Positions 6,364 through 13,791 of a DNA stretch of 13,791 nt are shown in pieces. Both the position numbers and the translations under genes were made by a program. The stretch comes from Planctomycetaceae bacterium (GTDB taxonomy: Bacteria > Planctomycetota > Planctomycetia > Planctomycetales > Planctomycetaceae). Location: contig JAGQQP010000050.1 in NCBI GenBank assembly GCA_020426085.1, forward strand, positions 1 to 13,791, in the 5' to 3' direction. Under the pieces are notes generated by a model. That model was not told the DNA's origin. It made no database searches and worked only from the letters and a program-made list of their open reading frames with translations. The first letter of the stretch is position 1. The number at the start of each line of letters is the position of its first letter.

Positions 6364-6819
6364 ATGAAGAATCAGAAGCCGATTAAATATTCAGCAGCAA
6401 TGCTCCTGTCACTAGTCTGTCTGGCGAGTTCATGTCAAAAGTCTGAACGAGAATTTCTGATTGGTCGCTGGCAGAACTCCAGTGGTCCGAACATGATTTT
6501 TAATAAGGATGGGTCCGTCTACAGCGTGCATATGGGTAAACGTCGAAAAGGCGCTTATTATCTTGATACAGAATCGAAACCGCAGCAAATGGTACTCGAT
6601 ATGCGCAATACCGAGATCAATGCTGTTTTATTCTTTGATTTCAATGCGTTCTCTGACAAACACATTGAGTTGACTCCGACCTATGTGCAGAAAAGGGGAG
6701 GGAAGAAAAAGAAATCGGACCTGACACGAAAATTACTGTTCCAGAGAATCGACCCGAACGACCCCTTAATGGGAACCAATCGTTTTTCTGTAAAAACCAC
6801 CCCGTCAGAAAACAACTAA
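6364..6819 (+). CDS. Small putative lipoprotein, unknown function
   Basis: The 151-residue product has a lysine-containing N-terminus, a hydrophobic core (AAMLLSLVCLASSC) and a lipobox-like ending at Cys24 (ASSC, a non-ideal version), so it is probably exported and lipid-anchored. The mature part begins with FLIGRWQNSSGPNMIFNKDGSVYSV, a pattern (G-x-W, then F-x-x-DG) seen in many small beta-rich lipocalin-like or NlpE-like periplasmic proteins; no closer family is recognised. The C-terminal third is basic (RGGKKKKSDLTRK, ~111-123). A purine-rich GAGAAAAGAGA lies just before the ATG. It stands alone and ends in a terminator shared with the convergent TPR gene. Confidence 0.7.
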   Translation: MKNQKPIKYSAAMLLSLVCLASSCQKSEREFLIGRWQNSSGPNMIFNKDGSVYSVHMGKRRKGAYYLDTESKPQQMVLDMRNTEINAVLFFDFNAFSDKHIELTPTYVQKRGGKKKKSDLTRKLLFQRIDPNDPLMGTNRFSVKTTPSENN

Positions 6820-6949
6820 CACAATCGATTCACCTGTACTTCGCTTTACTGCAGCGTCTCCAGGTCCGTTTGATTCTGGTATCATTAATTGAGAGACACT
6901 AAGGTTTAATGCGATGCACCTGGAATAATTCAAGAACAGCAGCGCATAA

Positions 6950-6985
6950 AAAAACAGCAGACGCCATTTGACGTCTGCTGTTTTT
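6950..6985. terminator. Bidirectional intrinsic terminator
   Basis: CAGCAGACG (6955-6963) and CGTCTGCTG (6972-6980) are perfectly complementary around an 8-nt loop, flanked by at least five A on the left and five T on the right. It therefore works in both directions, ending the small lipoprotein gene (+) and the TPR lipoprotein gene (-), whose stop codon is 21 bp away. Confidence 0.93.
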
Positions 6986-7005
6986 GTATCTGGTGTTCTC
7001 TTATT

Positions 7006-8028
7006 CTATTCGGCACTGCGAACGTTTGTCACAGATTCCGAACTTTGAACCGTTTCGAGAAACGTGTTATCAACTGAAGGAATGTAATCGTCATTGCTGA
7101 TGTGCAATGGAGGCTCGAACCCCTGAATTGGCAGTTCCTGAACAGCAGAAATCTGTGCAACAGGTTGTTCCATTGTTCCGACCACTTCTGCATCTGCTTC
7201 TGTGATGATTCGGAATTCCGTTTCACCTGCTTCAGAAACATTCTGAGACTGAACAGTCTCATCTGTTACAGTAACGACTTCAGACACAAGTGAATCTGTT
7301 TCGACTGGTTCCTTGACAGGAGTCTGTGCGATCTGAACTTCGGGTTGAGACATGGTTTTTTGCTGCTTTTTCTGCAGTTCTGCAACCTGCACCACGGCTT
7401 CTTTAATCGAATCCAGATCTGGATTGATTTCTAATGCGCGGTGATAGTGACGGGCAGCATCATCCAGCATTCCTCTCTGCAGGCAGATATATCCCAGATT
7501 GGCATGAGCTTCTTCGGCACTCATTACAGAACGGGCAACCTGATAAGCCTCGTCCATCCGTCCCTGATGCCCTAATACCAGGCTCAAGTTATTGAAGGAA
7601 CGTTTGGTACTGGGATCACGCTTGATCGATTCTTCCAGAGCAATTTCAGCAGCCGGAAGATCATTCTGCAGATACAAGGCATAACCCAGGTCGGTCAGAT
7701 ATTTGGGGTTCTCAGGCTGAACTTTAACCGCTTCCATCAGATATTTTGTAGCTACATCATGTCGACCCATTTTTGAGTTGACGATTCCCATTCGATGCAG
7801 GGCGACAGAGTTTTGGGGATTCCGTTGCAGCATGACACGATAAGTCTGCTCTGCCTTCACGAACTGGCCGTTTTCTTCAGCCTGTCGTGCCATCACCATT
7901 TGGGGAGACTCATCCATCGGCAATTTCAGACCTGATCCCACTACGTTATGAGAGTGAGAACATCCCGTTGTCAATAGAGCGGCCACTCCTGAAAAGAGGA
8001 CCATTGTCCACATTGTTGAGTTTCGCAT
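7006..8028 (-). CDS. TPR-repeat lipoprotein, TadD-like
   Basis: The 340-residue product has a signal peptide with lipobox LLTTGC (Cys23) and is predicted to be exported and lipid-anchored. About five tetratricopeptide repeats follow (roughly 42-75, 76-109, 110-143, 144-170 and 172-206), with typical words such as AEQTYRVMLQRNPQN and AARHYHRALEINPDL. After a Gln/Lys-rich helix (~212-225) the last 115 residues are acidic, low in structure and rich in Val, Glu and Thr. Lipoprotein-plus-TPR architecture resembles TadD (pilotin of Flp/Tad pilus secretins) and general TPR assembly factors; with a Flp-like pilin 1.7 kb away a role in that system is possible but unproven. GAGG lies 7 nt before the ATG. 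It is a single-gene unit. Confidence 0.82.
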   Translation of the reverse strand: MRNSTMWTMVLFSGVAALLTTGCSHSHNVVGSGLKLPMDESPQMVMARQAEENGQFVKAEQTYRVMLQRNPQNSVALHRMGIVNSKMGRHDVATKYLMEAVKVQPENPKYLTDLGYALYLQNDLPAAEIALEESIKRDPSTKRSFNNLSLVLGHQGRMDEAYQVARSVMSAEEAHANLGYICLQRGMLDDAARHYHRALEINPDLDSIKEAVVQVAELQKKQQKTMSQPEVQIAQTPVKEPVETDSLVSEVVTVTDETVQSQNVSEAGETEFRIITEADAEVVGTMEQPVAQISAVQELPIQGFEPPLHISNDDYIPSVDNTFLETVQSSESVTNVRSAE

Positions 8029-8460
8029 TCCATTACCTCACAAAATTTAATTGTGATTTTTCACTATCCATTGTGAGAAACACTCAGACCATCCTGGGCA
8101 GACACAAGTATTTAAACAGGTATTACTGACCTGAAAGTGACTCGAAATTGAATCCGTTCGATATTCAGTCCCGGTGAGAACAGTTTAATGTAGCTTCTGA
8201 CTACGAAACACCAGGGCTCCTTTTCATTTATCGACCATCATAATAGCTGAGATGAAAGAACTCATAGAATCCCGGAACTCTTCTCGAATTCCCATCTGGA
8301 GCAGACCCTATATGTTCACATTGAATCAACGATCGGCAAAAACTGCCGATTGAAATCGGGCAGAACCATCAAAATCACAAAACATCAATAGAATCTGATC
8401 CGTCACCTGCTTCGTGATCGTAGAAAAAGATCGGCAGAAAATCGAAGCCAGACTGCGCTT
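8029..8460. other. Intergenic region with a GATCGGCA hairpin
   Basis: This stretch separates two minus-strand genes and holds no convincing gene. ATCGGCA (8332-8338) and TGCCGAT (8344-8350) form a perfect 7-bp hairpin with a 5-nt loop. GATCGGCA recurs at 8429-8436 and a variant AATCGGGCAG at 8355-8364. No T tract follows the hairpin on either strand, so termination of the M48 gene is not explained. The promoter of the TPR gene should lie near 8040-8130, but no clear pair of boxes was found. Confidence 0.45.
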
Positions 8461-10779
8461 TTACGATTTCGATTCGTCAGAGTCCGCTTCTTCAAACTCG
8501 GGCAACACTTCAAAACCCAATAGTGTTTCCACCTGCTCTGCCAGCAGGCAGAGACGCCCCAGAATTCGATGATTCAACGCCATCAGATTTTCGAACAAGG
8601 CTTCAGAGGCCCCCAGAAGTTCTCCTGGATGATTCGATTCCGGAATCTTTGCCAGTGCAAATTCAGCAATCGTGATATCGACACGAGAATGTTCAAACGG
8701 ATACAGCAGTCGTTTAAAACGATTGTAGATCGAATTCAGCAGCGTATCCATTTTTTCCATTTCCGAGAGTACGACTTCACAATATTTATCGTCGGTTCGT
8801 AAATCATCAAAAAAACGAAGCAACACCTGCAAGGCCACCGAATTCATGTGCAGTTCCCATAAACGACTGATCTGAGAATTGGTCGCCTGTAACGCCAGCA
8901 GCAGATCAGGCAAGTCACGTTCCCAGAGCGCAGTATCTTCAATCTGAGCCTGCACCTTAGGAACCATAAACAGTTGCAGTCCCCGTTCCAGTCGTTTGAC
9001 GACCAGCGATTCATATTTCTCCAGTTCACCGCGTATATCGCTTTTCTTCCGTTCGAGTCCATGTTTTGCATTAACGATTTTGTCGTAGTTCGTCAATGAC
9101 TTGAAAAAACGATCATCAACATCCAGTTTGAGCCGCGCACGGACTGCCACCTCAGCCATACAGACACTCATGGATTTTGATTCAAATTCACGATACTCTT
9201 CGATAAAAGATTTATACTTTTCCCGATACTTCAACTGCTTCTCTCGATAGTTTTTCAGTTCCTGTGCACACTGCTTGGCATCTTCCGGAACTTGAACTGC
9301 ACACTCGGAAAACAGCCGCGGCCGGTTCGGGTAAATTACTCCCTGATAAAACCGTTGCACCGCTTTATGCGACTCATTTTCTGCTTCCAGACGAACTTGC
9401 AGTTCATCCACCGAATGCAGATCCTCGCGGGGAATCTTCTTGCCGAATACCCCATAATAAAAATCGCGCGTGACAAATTTCGCTTCGCGGTTGAAATCAC
9501 TGAATAAAACCGTCGCCGGTGATTTTAACCGGAAAATCCCCTCTGGATCCTCATCCTCAATATTGGCAATTCGTTCCAATGTCGCAGGATGAGTGTCAAA
9601 CCAGCCGGTCTGCTCCTCTCTGATATGTCGGTTCATAGCCTGCTTTACCTCTTCAGGCAGCTTACTCAGATTGATATTGATCAACGCGGGAAAATTATCC
9701 ACCAGTCGCCCCTCTGAGTAAAACTGTCCCAGATCACTCAACGCCCCCTGGTTTGCTACTCCCAGTAATGCCAGCCGTTTACTGGTCGCTGCAAAACAGC
9801 GACTTCCCGCCAGACGTGCCTCATAACGGTCTGCATCAAACTCCATCTGTCGCATCAGGAATCCACTCACCAGATGCCCCACCATCATCAGCAACCACAG
9901 CACTTTCCGTGTGATCCAGACAAACAGTCTTGCCAGATAGAGGACCCAGCTGATACGCAAATCAATGGACTGTGACAGATACTCCAGACGCTCATCCCAG
10001 GCATCACGTTCGTAAACCACTCGCATAAACCACATATTGATACTGCGAATAATAAACGACAGCCGCATGCCAGCCCCCTGTGAGAAATGGCCAAACTCAT
10101 GTGCCAGCACCCCGGAAAACTGCCTCAACGACAAACTGGCAACCAGAGGCATACCGATCGTCAGCACCAGATCGTTCCCCAGCATACTCAACCAGCCCCG
10201 CCGGAAACCGGCAGACGCATTGACCTGAATATCAAGGTTAATCTGCACAGGTTGAGGTGCCCCGACGGCGTCGCACACCTGATCAACAAACATAAACAGT
10301 AACGGTTCTTTTTCCCGTTTAAGTGCACGAAAAGCGGAAGAATGCGAAGGACGCGAAAAGAGCGGTTTCAGCATGAATATAATCAAAATCACGCCGACTA
10401 CGATCGGTGTCAGATAGACCAGCAACAGGAGAATCATCCCCTTGCCTCGATTGCGTGTGGATGTACTCGAACTGCCAGCCTCAAACAGAGCGAGTGAATG
10501 GACAGCGTGAAAATAGACACCCCAGATCACGCCACCAATCATCGCGACATAAATCAGCGGCAGTAAAACCATCACGAAACTGACCAGCAGGGCACATAAA
10601 CGATACATCAGCGTCGGCGTGACGGGTTCGATCGTTCCCTCAAAAGCCTGCATGATTTTACCGGGCGTCAGTTCCTTCGTATCACGACTGGCCCGTTTCC
10701 GTGATTTTGAAGAAGACCTGTCGGTCTTAGCAGGGGTCTGGACAGACCGTTTCGTTCGACGGGGGGGAGAATCACTCAT
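8461..10779 (-). CDS. M48-family membrane zinc peptidase with long C-terminal extension
   Basis: I start at the ATG at 10779 (772 residues) because AGGA lies 6 nt before it; a GTG 51 bp upstream (10830) is less likely. The protein has a basic Ser/Arg/Lys-rich N-terminus (1-50), hydrophobic segments at ~57-96 and 115-141, then the peptidase-M48 core. HEFGH at 227-231 gives two zinc-binding histidines and the catalytic glutamate. A further hydrophobic stretch at ~278-308 is followed by MEFDADRYEA, whose Glu313 is the third zinc ligand, and by the family word DTHPATLERI (~395-404). HtpX-type proteases stop at about 290 residues; here ~350 more follow, with charged coiled-coil-like helices at ~499-536 and 567-601. 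Quality control of membrane proteins is the usual role of the family. It follows the MtfA-like gene by 145 bp on the same strand. Confidence 0.88.
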   Translation of the reverse strand: MSDSPPRRTKRSVQTPAKTDRSSSKSRKRASRDTKELTPGKIMQAFEGTIEPVTPTLMYRLCALLVSFVMVLLPLIYVAMIGGVIWGVYFHAVHSLALFEAGSSSTSTRNRGKGMILLLLVYLTPIVVGVILIIFMLKPLFSRPSHSSAFRALKREKEPLLFMFVDQVCDAVGAPQPVQINLDIQVNASAGFRRGWLSMLGNDLVLTIGMPLVASLSLRQFSGVLAHEFGHFSQGAGMRLSFIIRSINMWFMRVVYERDAWDERLEYLSQSIDLRISWVLYLARLFVWITRKVLWLLMMVGHLVSGFLMRQMEFDADRYEARLAGSRCFAATSKRLALLGVANQGALSDLGQFYSEGRLVDNFPALININLSKLPEEVKQAMNRHIREEQTGWFDTHPATLERIANIEDEDPEGIFRLKSPATVLFSDFNREAKFVTRDFYYGVFGKKIPREDLHSVDELQVRLEAENESHKAVQRFYQGVIYPNRPRLFSECAVQVPEDAKQCAQELKNYREKQLKYREKYKSFIEEYREFESKSMSVCMAEVAVRARLKLDVDDRFFKSLTNYDKIVNAKHGLERKKSDIRGELEKYESLVVKRLERGLQLFMVPKVQAQIEDTALWERDLPDLLLALQATNSQISRLWELHMNSVALQVLLRFFDDLRTDDKYCEVVLSEMEKMDTLLNSIYNRFKRLLYPFEHSRVDITIAEFALAKIPESNHPGELLGASEALFENLMALNHRILGRLCLLAEQVETLLGFEVLPEFEEADSDESKS

Positions 10780-10924
10780 CACGGTTCCTGTCTCAATCTT
10801 GCCACCGTGAAGACTTCCCAAAGCCCCCACATGATCTAACGAACAGAACTTTTACTCAACATATAGTAAGTAGTCTGATTCGTAAAATCTATCAACAATT
10901 CTGGCACATTAAGACAATTTTAAC

Positions 10925-11695
10925 TCAATACTGTCGCGCAGGATCCTGACGATAAAACATGCGCAATGTTTCGTAGAGATCGAGAGAATATTCCTGCATC
11001 AGTCGTGGCTGTTCAAAAAAATGTTCGGAACAGACGGCAAAAAATTCCGCGGGATTGGTCGATCCATACGGATCGATGAATGTTTTCTGCCCATGCTGTA
11101 CCTGTGAAACCAGCCTCTGAAATTCTCTGGTCATCACTTCATTCCAGCGCCGATATTCTTCGGGACCACTCAAGAGCGGCGTACCATTAAATTGCCGGTC
11201 AATCGCATCGTAATAATGGGCGAATTCATGGATCACGACGTTCCGCCCATCATCGGGAATCTGCCCGCCCTCCCGAATACTCTCCCATGACAATACGATG
11301 GGCCCCTGTCCCCAGGATTCTCCCAGACGGAAGGAGGTCCCTTCCGTCAATACGCCAATCGAGTTGAGCATTTCTTCACGTGCCACATACGTATCCGGAT
11401 AGACCAGCACCGTCTGCAGACGGTCAAAGCAGTCAGTCGCAAACCCCAAAGTCAGCAGACAGGCCTGTCCGGCGATCGTCAATTTGACTTCTTCCGTAAT
11501 TTCAAAACCGTTGCAACCTTCCCAGTATTTTTCTTTGACGAAGATCTGCACACGCTGATACAGCAGTGTTCGTTGCGCCTCGGTCAAACGGGAGAGCTGA
11601 GAGACATTCTGATCCAGAATCGCTGCCCAGTGGTCTGGCATCGGCGCAGCCAGTATCTTCTTGCGTCTGCGGTTCCTCCACCAGGTAAATAACAT
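10925..11695 (-). CDS. mtfA: MtfA-type zinc peptidase (M90 family)
   Basis: This 256-residue cytoplasmic protein matches MtfA. VVIHEFAHYYDAID contains zinc ligands His156 and His160 and catalytic Glu157; NPAEFFAVCSEHFFEQP gives the third ligand Glu217; DPYGS holds a conserved Tyr210; the C-terminus LRMFYRQDP is typical. In enterobacteria MtfA is a peptidase that binds the glucose-response repressor Mlc. Whether an Mlc-like partner exists in this organism is unknown, so only the peptidase role is secure. The N-terminus (MLFTWWRNRRRKK) is short, hydrophobic-basic and might associate with the membrane. GAGGA lies 9 nt before the ATG. A perfect TATAAT on the minus strand (11766-11761) is a probable -10 box. 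The M48 peptidase gene follows on the same strand, so the two may be co-transcribed. Confidence 0.9.
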   Translation of the reverse strand: MLFTWWRNRRRKKILAAPMPDHWAAILDQNVSQLSRLTEAQRTLLYQRVQIFVKEKYWEGCNGFEITEEVKLTIAGQACLLTLGFATDCFDRLQTVLVYPDTYVAREEMLNSIGVLTEGTSFRLGESWGQGPIVLSWESIREGGQIPDDGRNVVIHEFAHYYDAIDRQFNGTPLLSGPEEYRRWNEVMTREFQRLVSQVQHGQKTFIDPYGSTNPAEFFAVCSEHFFEQPRLMQEYSLDLYETLRMFYRQDPARQY

Positions 11696-11743
11696 GGATC
11701 TTAATCCTCGTTCATGAAACTGAAATCGTATGCTTGACGTTCG

Positions 11744-11771
11744 TTGAAGAATTCAGGAGCATTATAGTATC
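11744..11771. promoter_or_regulatory. Divergent promoter region between mtfA-like and sulfatase genes
   Basis: For the sulfatase, TTGAAG (11744-11749) and TAGTAT (11766-11771) are 16 bp apart. For the MtfA-like gene the complement of 11761-11766 reads TATAAT, with no good -35. The two -10 boxes share one base, so the two polymerases would compete if both are real. Confidence 0.35.
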
Positions 11772-11834
11772 AGTGAACTCAAAGCATAGTCCACGAACTT
11801 TTTTCTGATGCATCTAATACGATCGAAAGCAGTC

Positions 11835-13271
11835 ATGAAATATCTCGCCCGATTCACGCTCCTTGCCGTATCACTCTGTTTCCTGAAACCCGATCTGACA
11901 ACAGCCACTGCTGCTGCACCTGAAAAGCCTAACATCGTCTTCATCCTGGCGGACGATCTCGGCTATGGTGATCTGGGCTGTTATGGACAGAAAAAAATCA
12001 AAACACCTCGCATTGATCAGATGGCAGCTGAAGGCATGAAATTCAGTCAGATGTATGCGGGCTGTACTGTCTGCGCTCCTTCTCGCTGTGTGCTGATGAC
12101 GGGGCTGCACATGGGCCATTGCCGCGTCAGAGGTAATACACGTGTGAAAGAAAATCAGTCGCTCAAACCCGAAGATGTGACGGTTGCCGAAATCCTGAAA
12201 CAGGCAGGTTACAAAACCGCATTGACGGGGAAGTGGGGCGTAGGCGAAGAAGGCACTCAGGGACTGCCCAACCTGCAGGGTTTCGATTATTTTTATGGCT
12301 ACCTGAACCAGCATAATGCCCACAACTATTATCCCGGTTTTCTCTGGAAGAACGACAAAAAAGTTTCACTGAATAATATCGTCGATCCTGCTACGATCAA
12401 TTCTGACGGGCTGGGAGGTGTGGCGACAAAAAAAGTCGACTACTCGCATGATCTGGTCATGCAGGAGGCACTCGACTTTATTGACCGGAGTGCCCAGGAT
12501 CCGTTCTTCCTGTATGTCGCACTCACCATCCCGCATGCCAACAATGAAGCGGGACGCAAAGTAGGCGACGGACAGGAAGTTCCCGATTATGGCATCTATG
12601 AAAACACCGACTGGCAGAAACAGAACAAAGGCCAGGCCGCCATGGTGACCCGCATGGATACCGGCGTCGGCCAGATTCTGGATAAACTCAAAGCTTTAAA
12701 TATTGATAAAAAAACGCTGGTCATTTTCAGTTCGGATAATGGACACCACCGCGAAGGAGGTAACGATCCTGAATTCTTTGATGCGAACGGTCCTCTCAGA
12801 GGCATGAAACGCGATCTGTATGAAGGTGGCATCCGCGTCCCCCTGCTGATCGATTGGCCAGGCCGCACACGTCCGGGAACGGTGTGCCACACTCCGGTCA
12901 CTTCGCAGGATTTTGCTCCCACCTTTGCTGAGTCATTTCAATGGCTGCAAGCGGCACTTCCCGCCGATGGTGAAAGCCTGCTGCCGTTGCTGTCAGACCC
13001 AGAGCAAGCACTAGCTCGCGATACGCTTTACTGGCACTTTCCTCATTATTATCCGCGAATGACTCCGGCAAGTGCTCTGCGCTACCGAAATTGGAAACTG
13101 ATCCACTACTACGAAGGCAACCGCCACGAGCTGTACGACTTGCAAGCCGACGTGGGAGAATCCCGGGATCTCGCCCCGGCGAGGACGGACGTGGTGACGG
13201 ATCTCCGCCGACGTTTAGATGCGTGGCGCGAAGCGCTGGGGGCGAACCAACCGATGGCGCGGACTCCCTGA
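11835..13271 (+). CDS. Secreted formylglycine-dependent sulfatase (arylsulfatase family S1)
   Basis: I prefer the ATG at 11835 (478 residues), which begins a proper signal peptide (MKYLARFTLLAVSLC...ATAAA); the ATG at 11808 adds nine residues. Numbers are from 11835. NIVFILADDLGYGDLG supplies the first metal ligands (Asp40, Asp41). CAPSR (Cys80) is the C-x-P-x-R signature in which cysteine becomes formylglycine. GKWG (Lys133), PH in TIPHANN (His234) and SSDNG (Asp301, Asn302) complete the active site. It should hydrolyse sulfate esters, probably of sulfated polysaccharides, outside the cytoplasm; the substrate is not determinable. Length is normal. From about codon 370 onward GC content and codon choice change sharply, although the frame and the family-typical end (WHFPHYYP, LYDL) are kept. 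The two parts may have different origins. Confidence 0.93.
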   Translation: MKYLARFTLLAVSLCFLKPDLTTATAAAPEKPNIVFILADDLGYGDLGCYGQKKIKTPRIDQMAAEGMKFSQMYAGCTVCAPSRCVLMTGLHMGHCRVRGNTRVKENQSLKPEDVTVAEILKQAGYKTALTGKWGVGEEGTQGLPNLQGFDYFYGYLNQHNAHNYYPGFLWKNDKKVSLNNIVDPATINSDGLGGVATKKVDYSHDLVMQEALDFIDRSAQDPFFLYVALTIPHANNEAGRKVGDGQEVPDYGIYENTDWQKQNKGQAAMVTRMDTGVGQILDKLKALNIDKKTLVIFSSDNGHHREGGNDPEFFDANGPLRGMKRDLYEGGIRVPLLIDWPGRTRPGTVCHTPVTSQDFAPTFAESFQWLQAALPADGESLLPLLSDPEQALARDTLYWHFPHYYPRMTPASALRYRNWKLIHYYEGNRHELYDLQADVGESRDLAPARTDVVTDLRRRLDAWREALGANQPMARTP

Positions 13272-13311
13272 CGAATTCTCCCCCAAGATAAACCAGAGAC
13301 TGCAGAGTGCG

Positions 13312-13791
13312 ATGGCACAGTTGGTGAACGGCCGAAAAGGCGTGATCGTGGCGTGGGCTCGGTGGCTTGTCGCCATACTTGTCCTGCTGTTCGTGGTTCG
13401 GTCCTTCTTCGGCGCGCAACGGACGCTGGCCGAACAAGGTGGCTTCACGCTGCGGCAACTGCAGGTACGTTGGCTGGTGGTCGCCGGCTGCATCTATTTT
13501 CTCGCCCTGCTGCCCATGGGCTGCTACTGGATCCTGCTGCTGCGGCGGATGGGGCAGCCCATCGGCTGGTATCGCGGCATGACAGCCTATTATGTGGGGC
13601 ACTTGGGCAAGTACGTTCCGGGCAAGGCGATGGTGGTCGTACTGCGAGCTGGCTTGCTGGGCTCGGCGCGGACCAACTTGACGGTGGCGGCCACGAGTGT
13701 CTTCATCGAGACCTTCACAATGATGGCCGTGGGGGCCGGACTGGCGTCGGCACTGATCGCCTGGCAATTCGGCGAATACCGCGGATTGCTG
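13312..13791 (+). CDS. Flippase-like / LPG_synthase_TM-domain membrane protein, 3' partial
   Basis: The frame starts at ATG 13312, 40 bp after the sulfatase stop, and runs open to the window edge (160 codons). It begins with a short basic head (MAQLVNGRKG), then hydrophobic segments at ~12-33 and ~57-77. The hallmark HLGKYVPGKAMVVVLR (~99-114) follows, then another hydrophobic part rich in Ala and Gly. This word and layout are typical of the UPF0104 / lysylphosphatidylglycerol-synthetase transmembrane family (PF03706), polytopic proteins thought to flip or handle lipids and often next to polysaccharide genes. The remainder, and therefore any catalytic domain, is outside the window. The upstream ribosome site is weak. 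Its GC-rich codon use matches the end of the sulfatase gene and not the rest of the window. Confidence 0.78.
   Translation, partial: MAQLVNGRKGVIVAWARWLVAILVLLFVVRSFFGAQRTLAEQGGFTLRQLQVRWLVVAGCIYFLALLPMGCYWILLLRRMGQPIGWYRGMTAYYVGHLGKYVPGKAMVVVLRAGLLGSARTNLTVAATSVFIETFTMMAVGAGLASALIAWQFGEYRGLL

Noticed and set aside
12898..13767. 289-codon minus-strand frame opposite the sulfatase and flippase genes
   Set aside because: It is Arg/Pro/His/Gln-rich shadow coding in GC-rich DNA; both plus-strand genes have clear family motifs.

Overview
The window looks like chromosomal DNA of a planctomycete (Planctomycetota), most like the Gimesia/Planctomyces group. This is an inference from gene content: a secreted formylglycine-type sulfatase, a Flp-like pilin-type protein with planctomycete-style sequence, TPR lipoproteins and a fused transporter/acyltransferase/ligase. 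Base composition is moderate (about 50-52% GC by hand count of sample lines). No rRNA, insertion sequence, phage gene or CRISPR array was found.

Layout from left to right. (1) A 5'-truncated giant membrane protein (1-2816, +) joins an LplT-like lysophospholipid transporter, a PlsC-type acyltransferase and an Aas-type AMP-forming acyl ligase, so it can import and re-acylate lysophospholipid within one chain. (2) lexA (3035-3643, +) follows, with a palindromic operator candidate over its -10 box. It converges on a DinB/YfiT-fold protein (3653-4225, -), and a palindrome spans both stop codons. (3) A tRNA-Ala(GGC) (4506-4578, +) carries the G3:U70 identity pair and has a strong terminator. (4) A small Flp-pilin-like secreted or membrane protein (4767-5306, -) has its own terminator and a leader with inverted repeats. 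(5) A long gene-poor stretch (5307-6363) contains a cluster of hairpins that share the same 9-nt loop on unrelated stems. This is the best candidate for an undescribed element in the window. (6) A small lipoprotein (6364-6819, +) converges on a TadD-like TPR lipoprotein (7006-8028, -) across a perfect bidirectional terminator. (7) Two zinc peptidases on the minus strand, a large M48 membrane protease with a long coiled-coil extension (8461-10779) and an MtfA-type M90 peptidase (10925-11695), are divergent from (8) a secreted sulfatase (11835-13271, +). (9) A 3'-truncated flippase-like (LPG_synthase_TM) protein (13312 to the window end, +) closes the window.

The last ~850 bp (about 12,940 onward) are clearly more GC-rich, with different codon use from everything to the left. 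The change falls inside the sulfatase frame and continues through the flippase gene. It could mark gene conversion or acquisition from another planctomycete, or a chimeric assembly.

Functional ties are modest. The acyltransferase fusion, the two proteases and the lipoproteins all concern the cell envelope. The pilin-like protein and the TadD-like lipoprotein may belong to one secretion/pilus system, but no Tad ATPase or secretin is in view. All positions, motifs and base pairings were read by eye; no database search or folding program was run.
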